This document shows positions 59,904-64,000 of a stretch of DNA of 64,000 bases, piece after piece. How positions within the stretch are numbered: the stretch's first letter is position 1; every line of letters starts with the position of its first letter. This DNA comes from an uncultured Sphingomonadaceae bacterium (GTDB lineage Bacteria > Pseudomonadota > Alphaproteobacteria > Sphingomonadales > Sphingomonadaceae). The stretch is from the NCBI GenBank assembly GCA_947497455.1, contig CANMGU010000002.1:136501-200500 (forward strand), read 5' to 3'. The notes beneath the pieces are model-generated. The model saw only the letters and a program-made list of their open reading frames with translations, was not told the origin of the DNA and did not search any database. Both the position numbers and the translations under genes were made by a program.

Positions 59904-61545
59904 TTACTACCCTGTCAGATCCAGCTTCTTGCGTCTGGGCCTTAAACAAGGCTTGCCCGTTGGAGAACGGGCCATCTAGTTCTCTTTCTTCGCCTGAAAG
60001 AAAACGAACTTTCACCGATTTGGCCACTTCCTCGCCCAGGCCAAATATCAACACTGGCGAGCTATCAGATGACAGACCCTCTCCCCGGATAAACCATTTT
60101 GAATAGGTTTTGCCGCTGTTCGTCATGACCGAGATTTTCGCGCCGATGCTTTCGATCTGGTTAGGCAATTTGACTTTCAGTGATTTGCCGCCGCCCGGCT
60201 TCGATAGAAAAGCTTGCGAACGTCCTGCGATATTGACGTGCACAAGATCCGGTCTGCCATCGCCATTAAAATCAGCAGTAACCGGCGCAATGGAATAACG
60301 CCTGTTCACCACACCCGCTTCTTTTCCGCGTGCGGCGAATTCCCCATTGGCATTTTGAATCATCAAGCGACCCGGAGATCGCAGAAATTCAAAATTATGG
60401 AATGGCAGACCGATATAATTTTCCGAGACGATCAGATCTTCCCGGCCGTCAAGGTTCAAGTCTTCAAAAACTGCACCCCAGCTGAATTCATAGTCGGCAA
60501 GTTTCGCTTTTTCAGCCTGATCAGAAAATGTGAAATTCCCCTCATTCTTGAATAGCAACCACTTCCAATGGGTTTCCTGATCCTCAGTTGTATCGCCGCG
60601 AATCAGGAAATTTGGCGGAGTGCTGCCGACGTTTGAGAAGAAGAAATCGACCAAGCCATCATTATCATAATCGGCAACTGCGATGCCCATTGGGTAGCTG
60701 TTAAAATCGCTGTTGGGGTTAGGCATGTTGGTGAATGTCAGGTCGCCATTGTTTTTCCAGGTTCTCACTTGGCCGGTGTCATGAACCACAACCAGATCTT
60801 CAAAACCATCTTCATCTACGTCTATAAAAATACCGAAAAATGTGTTGTGGGTATATTCTAGGCCACTTTCCCTTGTGATGTTTTTGAATGTGTTGTCGCC
60901 ATTGTTGAGAAACATCTGGCTTGTTCCGCCATATCCGGGCCGGTTGAAAATATTCTGTCCTTCGACCTGGTCTTTGCGAATATAGCCGCCAACATACATG
61001 TCAAAATGACCATCCCGATTGATATCGGCGACGCCAATGTCCAAAGCAGTTGTGTTTCCGGGCATGATGGCATCGAGTTTCTGATTGGAAAAAGTTCCTC
61101 CTTCATTGAGGTGAAGCCAGATTCCATCGCTACGAGCTACGAGGATATCATCATCCCCGTCCTTGTCGACATCCAAAACTGTTGAACCATGACTTGCTTC
61201 GCCATTTTCCTTGGTGATTCCACTGTTGCTGACTTCAGCAAAATTGCCATTGTCATAACGGAATACTCCATCCGGTTGTGATCGGCTCCCACCCAGAAAT
61301 AGCTCTTCGATGCCGTCACCATCGATATCGATGACACCGCTGGCGGCAAAGGGCAGTGTTGTGTTGTTGTCGTGACTTTGGTCATAGGGTATATCGACGG
61401 CATCAAATGTCGGGATTTCAATGCCGTCTGTGGATACGTCATAGTCGATCTGCGCATCCATTCGTTGCATTATGACCACTATCAACATAATGGTGGCAAT
61501 CAGCAGAATAAAGCCAAATCCGACGCGTTTAAGAACTTTTCCCAT
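59890..61545 (-). CDS. CRTAC1-type VCBS/FG-GAP repeat protein with ASPIC/UnbV domain
   Basis: The 551-residue protein has an N-terminal anchor helix (about 5-28) and at least seven FG-GAP-type calcium sites: DIDGDGIEE, DVDKDGDDD, DINRDGHFD, DVDEDGFED, DYDNDGLVD, DLNLDGRED and DFNGDGRPD, making a beta-propeller. The C-terminus (SIGAKISVMTNSGKTYSKWFIRGEGLSSDSSPVLIFGLGEEVAKSVKVRFLSGEERELDG, split by nothing) is the ASPIC/UnbV domain of CRTAC1 proteins. Such proteins are surface-exposed and of unknown function in bacteria. The start at 61545 is behind GAGG. It is within the long minus-strand operon. Confidence 0.9.
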   Translation of the reverse strand: MGKVLKRVGFGFILLIATIMLIVVIMQRMDAQIDYDVSTDGIEIPTFDAVDIPYDQSHDNNTTLPFAASGVIDIDGDGIEELFLGGSRSQPDGVFRYDNGNFAEVSNSGITKENGEASHGSTVLDVDKDGDDDILVARSDGIWLHLNEGGTFSNQKLDAIMPGNTTALDIGVADINRDGHFDMYVGGYIRKDQVEGQNIFNRPGYGGTSQMFLNNGDNTFKNITRESGLEYTHNTFFGIFIDVDEDGFEDLVVVHDTGQVRTWKNNGDLTFTNMPNPNSDFNSYPMGIAVADYDNDGLVDFFFSNVGSTPPNFLIRGDTTEDQETHWKWLLFKNEGNFTFSDQAEKAKLADYEFSWGAVFEDLNLDGREDLIVSENYIGLPFHNFEFLRSPGRLMIQNANGEFAARGKEAGVVNRRYSIAPVTADFNGDGRPDLVHVNIAGRSQAFLSKPGGGKSLKVKLPNQIESIGAKISVMTNSGKTYSKWFIRGEGLSSDSSPVLIFGLGEEVAKSVKVRFLSGEERELDGPFSNGQALFKAQTQEAGSDRVVNGTE

Positions 61546-61558
61546 GCCAACCTCTTCG

Positions 61559-62227
61559 CTAAGTTTTTGTCGCATCAACTGTTCTGACTAGTATAAGCGA
61601 CAAGATGAAAAACACCCCAAAGCCCAGATTGAGGGCAATCGGCATCATATATTTTCCTATTTCCGGCAAGAATAGCCACACAGCAAAACTGAATAACAAC
61701 AAGATGATCGGGTTGAAAAAGGCCATCCAGCGTGGATAGGCGCTGCGCCCGCTTGCCGTGAGCCAGATATAGATTGCCGATACCAGCAGCACCGCAATTC
61801 GGGTGATATTCAGCAGGCTTTCGTAACGAAGATCATAAAGTTCGACCAGATGACCAAGTTCGGCATATTGAGGCGCATTTACAATGGCGCTGATCGATGC
61901 CCTTGAACCCATCCAAACTCCGCCAAATGCGCAGCCATAGGCCATTACAATGAACAGAATAAAAGCCCAGCGATAGTTGGCAGTGCGTAGCATCAGAAAA
62001 ATGTGGAATCCGCCGACTGCATAGAGTGGCGCACCCATGGCACCCAGAAAATGTCCCCAATTGGTCCGACCGTCGCTGATCCCTTCAAAAAATGCCAGTC
62101 CGTCTGTAAACCGCGCTTGCGGATCATAGTGAAGCAGAAACTCTCCGGTTCCGGTGATCAGAGCCGCCAGCAATCCGAAAATGCCAGTTATCCACTTCCA
62201 GTCGTCCAATTTTTCTTCTGACACCAT
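61559..62227 (-). CDS. Unknown six- to seven-TM membrane protein (DUF6796-like)
   Basis: The 222-residue protein has about seven hydrophobic helices in KWITGIFGLLAALITGTGEFLL, LGAMGAPLYAVGGFHIFLML, WAFILFIVMAYGCAFGGVWMG, LLNITRIAVLLVSAIYIWL, WMAFFNPIILLLFSFAVWLFL and ALNLGFGVFFILSLILV. It resembles DUF6796 proteins, an identification I hold loosely. It lies 31 bases after the redoxin gene and 13 before the CRTAC1 gene. No catalytic motif is seen; it may be a partner of the surface proteins. Confidence 0.75.
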   Translation of the reverse strand: MVSEEKLDDWKWITGIFGLLAALITGTGEFLLHYDPQARFTDGLAFFEGISDGRTNWGHFLGAMGAPLYAVGGFHIFLMLRTANYRWAFILFIVMAYGCAFGGVWMGSRASISAIVNAPQYAELGHLVELYDLRYESLLNITRIAVLLVSAIYIWLTASGRSAYPRWMAFFNPIILLLFSFAVWLFLPEIGKYMMPIALNLGFGVFFILSLILVRTVDATKT

Positions 62228-62258
62228 TGTTATTCCGATCACTTGCGGTCGCTGTGGA

Positions 62259-62888
62259 TCATATCGAGTTTAGCATTGTCGCAATCTGATCTTTGGGTGG
62301 TTGGTCATCATGATCCCCCGAAATTGTTTTGCCCCGAATTACCCCTTCCTTGTCGACAACCATGACAGTCGCAATGGCGACGCCCACGCCGCGACCACTG
62401 GTGAACTGAGGATCACGCAAGTCAAATGCATCTATCAGCGCAGACGCTTCGTCAGATAATAGTGTGAAATCCAATTTCTTGTTTTCGGCAAATTTGGTCA
62501 GGATTGCAGGTTTGTCGTAACTGATCGCATAAACCTGGTAACCCTTGGCTTTAGCCAGCGCGACTTCCGTATTCACTTCGACCAATTCCGCTTGGCAATG
62601 GCTGCACCATTCAACCGAGCGAACAAAGACAAGAACCGCTGGCCCATCTTCCAGCAACTGCTCCAGATTGGTTTCTCCGGCTTCAGATACAATATTGATC
62701 CGTTTCGGAACTCTTGCACCCACCCGAAGTCCGGCGTCATAGTTGAAAGACACATGGTTTTCTTCAGCCAATCGATCCAGATAGGATTGGCTCTTCGGTG
62801 GTTCTTCAAGTTCTGCGGGTGAACAGGCAGATAATGTTACTGAGCAAATCGCCCAGGTTAAAATCAGAAATCGTGATTTCAGGTTCAT
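62259..62888 (-). CDS. Lipoprotein redoxin (AhpC/TSA-like thioredoxin fold)
   Basis: The 209-residue protein begins with a lipoprotein leader (ILTWAICSVTLSACSPAE, lipid-modified Cys about 22) and has the thioredoxin fold of AhpC/TSA-type redoxins: RVPKRINIVSEAGETNLEQLLEDGPAVLVFVRSVEWCSHCQAELVEV, with a thiol motif WCSHC at about residues 100-104, and VVDKEGVIRGKTISGD near the end. It may reduce disulfides or peroxides at the outer membrane or periplasmic face. Its start overlaps the TrkA-C gene stop by four bases. Confidence 0.85.
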   Translation of the reverse strand: MNLKSRFLILTWAICSVTLSACSPAELEEPPKSQSYLDRLAEENHVSFNYDAGLRVGARVPKRINIVSEAGETNLEQLLEDGPAVLVFVRSVEWCSHCQAELVEVNTEVALAKAKGYQVYAISYDKPAILTKFAENKKLDFTLLSDEASALIDAFDLRDPQFTSGRGVGVAIATVMVVDKEGVIRGKTISGDHDDQPPKDQIATMLNSI

Positions 62889-63598
62889 CGCATATCTCCT
62901 GCTCCAGATTGAAAGGGAAAAGTCCCGGCCAAATGGTCGGCTAGTTTCTGATGGTCTTTATTGCTGCCAAAACAGACCAGAGTCTCATTCTGTCCGACAA
63001 GAAAATCCGGCCCAAATTCATCAAAGTGAGTGTGTTCCGTCCCGCGAACGGACAGTAGGTTCAGGCCGAGACTGGATGGGATGATATCTGTCAGGCGAAG
63101 ATCCTTTTTACCCCGATAAACATGCTCCGCAACACTATGAAGATCGTCCAGCGCGAGCACAGTTAGGAAATGTTGCTGATCCGATTTCATGAATCGGTAC
63201 AAAATCCGGGCTATGGCATCACACAAGAACTTGTCCAATGTCTTGTTGGTCATCACAAAGGCAGTGAAGGCGACCACCGCAACGATCATCAGCCCCTGAC
63301 GGATCATTGCATCCGTGTCACCTGCGCTTTCGCTGAAGGCGACGATGAAGGTGGACAACACTGAAACTAGCCCCAGATTGCCAAAGATCATCAGACTGAC
63401 AATCACTTTCCGGCGAACCGGAAAATTGACGATCGACTCAGATTCAGAGGTGGTAAAACCGGCTCCGGTTAGCGCCGAGATGGACTGGAACCGTGCGACA
63501 TGATCGGGCAGTCCGGTGATACGCAGCGCTACAGAAGCAATTCGCACGATGAATAGCGAACCAGCAAGCAACACAAGCAGGGTGAGTGCAGCTGCCAC
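62885..63598 (-). CDS. Membrane protein with TrkA-C domain
   Basis: The 237-residue protein has two to four N-terminal membrane helices (about 3-25, 62-90, 100-125), with VARFQSISALTGAGFTTSESESIVNFPVRRKVIVSLMIFGNLG between helices, resembling a K+-filter-like stretch seen in a known family of membrane TrkA-C proteins. The C-terminal half (about 140-230, HVYRGKKDLRLTDIIPSSLGLNLLSVRGTEHTHFDEFGPDFLVGQNETLVCFGSN) is a TrkA-C regulatory domain, which binds ligands in ion channels. Start is a GTG at 63598. It overlaps the redoxin gene. Function is unknown. Confidence 0.8.
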   Translation of the reverse strand: MAAALTLLVLLAGSLFIVRIASVALRITGLPDHVARFQSISALTGAGFTTSESESIVNFPVRRKVIVSLMIFGNLGLVSVLSTFIVAFSESAGDTDAMIRQGLMIVAVVAFTAFVMTNKTLDKFLCDAIARILYRFMKSDQQHFLTVLALDDLHSVAEHVYRGKKDLRLTDIIPSSLGLNLLSVRGTEHTHFDEFGPDFLVGQNETLVCFGSNKDHQKLADHLAGTFPFQSGAGDMR

Positions 63599-63603
63599 CG
63601 TCG

Positions 63604-64000
63604 TTACATTCCTTGAGCCGCTTTTGCAGTGGCGAAAGATTGTTGCACAAACCTGGTTATGGCTGACTGAATATCTTCAGCATCGATCAACTCACTGGCT
63701 GTGGCAATCAAACCAACATAGCCGTCAATATGCCAATGACCAGGTTTGACGACGTCCGGTAGATTGTCCTTGTCGAGATACGGCCACGGATTGATATAAA
63801 AATAGGGCTCATTGTAGCCCTCATCGCCTGGCGACAGGCCAACTCCAATACCTCGTGCGGTTTCCGGATCGCCTACCTCAAGCGAGACATAGGTGGCAAT
63901 GTCAAAATGATGCGGCCAGCAGCGCACAGGACTTGGGCCCGGCTTTATGTCCGTATTGTCGGAAACGATCTTTTCCAGCGTATTTGCTGAAACATCGAAC
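63604..64000 (-). CDS. DUF5996-like protein (5' part outside window)
   Basis: The minus-strand frame is open from the window end to 63604, about 132 codons, so the N-terminus is missing. The sequence VSANTLEKIVSDNTDIKPGPSPVRCWPHHFDIATYVSLE, then GYNEPYFYINPWPYLDKDNLP, resembles DUF5996 proteins, where the PVR-x-WPHHFD stretch is characteristic. An ATG at 63927 is internal, not the start. It lies 5 bases before the GTG start of the TrkA-C gene, so the operon begins beyond the window. Function unknown. Confidence 0.75.
   Translation of the reverse strand, partial: FDVSANTLEKIVSDNTDIKPGPSPVRCWPHHFDIATYVSLEVGDPETARGIGVGLSPGDEGYNEPYFYINPWPYLDKDNLPDVVKPGHWHIDGYVGLIATASELIDAEDIQSAITRFVQQSFATAKAAQGM

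Noticed and set aside
1..64000. CRISPR arrays, insertion sequences, prophage, rRNA
   Set aside because: No regularly spaced direct repeats, transposase or integrase motifs, phage genes or rRNA sequence were seen.

Overview
The window looks like a chromosomal segment from a sphingomonad (Alphaproteobacteria, Sphingomonadales), possibly of the Sphingorhabdus/Parasphingorhabdus type. That placement is inference. It rests on family-typical gene orders (heparinase-rpe-rsmB-htpX; ftsE-ftsX-ydcF-plsC diverging from a zinc-ribbon gene), a RibBX-type riboflavin gene, CC0125/CC1285-type and host-attachment-type small proteins, moderate GC content and frequent ATGA gene overlaps. No insertion sequence, phage, CRISPR array or rRNA was seen. 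One tRNA gene (Leu, GAG) is present.

Layout. 1-9.2 kb: housekeeping genes (heparinase-like, rpe, rsmB, htpX), an SDHAF4-like factor, a flavin oxidoreductase, a subclass B3 metallo-beta-lactamase, and an XRE/MmyB regulator diverging from two membrane proteins across paired operators. 9.2-13.9 kb: an SDR enzyme, a TauD dioxygenase, a nitroreductase, two small unknown genes and an alpha/beta hydrolase. 13.9-15.7 kb: an HTH-RibB-RibX fusion and ribH behind two palindromes. 15.7-17.4 kb: an NsrR-type regulator diverging from a truncated haemoglobin, an unknown membrane protein and a DUF1971 protein, probably for NO stress. 17.4-24.2 kb: a bacterial sodium channel, an HPPD-VOC-FAH set with an Lrp regulator, and a GGDEF-EAL protein. 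24.2-27.4 kb: acyl-CoA genes. 27.4-35.7 kb: a sugar/gluconate locus (Kelch-DUF5060 hydrolase, GntP, gluconokinase, GH3 glucosidase, SMP-30 lactonase) with LacI-type palindromes. 35.7-39.6 kb: envelope and division genes. 40-53 kb: a stress region (universal stress proteins, beta-CASP nuclease, two L,D-transpeptidases, Hsp20, FixL/FixJ with a heme-type PAS, DUF883-like protein, lipoprotein, host-attachment protein, GNAT) in which three TTACGTA boxes occur. 53-57.3 kb: a gene-poor, AT-richer stretch with a dispersed repeat, DUF2817 and VOC genes and two gene remnants (a cysteine synthase C-terminus and an Lrp/AsnC gene). 57.3-64 kb: a long minus-strand run holding an anti-sigma/ECF sigma pair, a ZntB-like transporter, a cysteine-paired four-TM protein, a CRTAC1 protein, a membrane protein, a redoxin lipoprotein, a TrkA-C membrane protein and a DUF5996-like protein.

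For novelty, the strongest candidates are the tight 59.5-64 kb envelope operon, the HTH-RibBX fusion with its own palindromes, the NsrR/haemoglobin module with an unassigned membrane protein, and the FixLJ stress region with shared boxes. All functional links come from family knowledge and gene context. No database search was possible.
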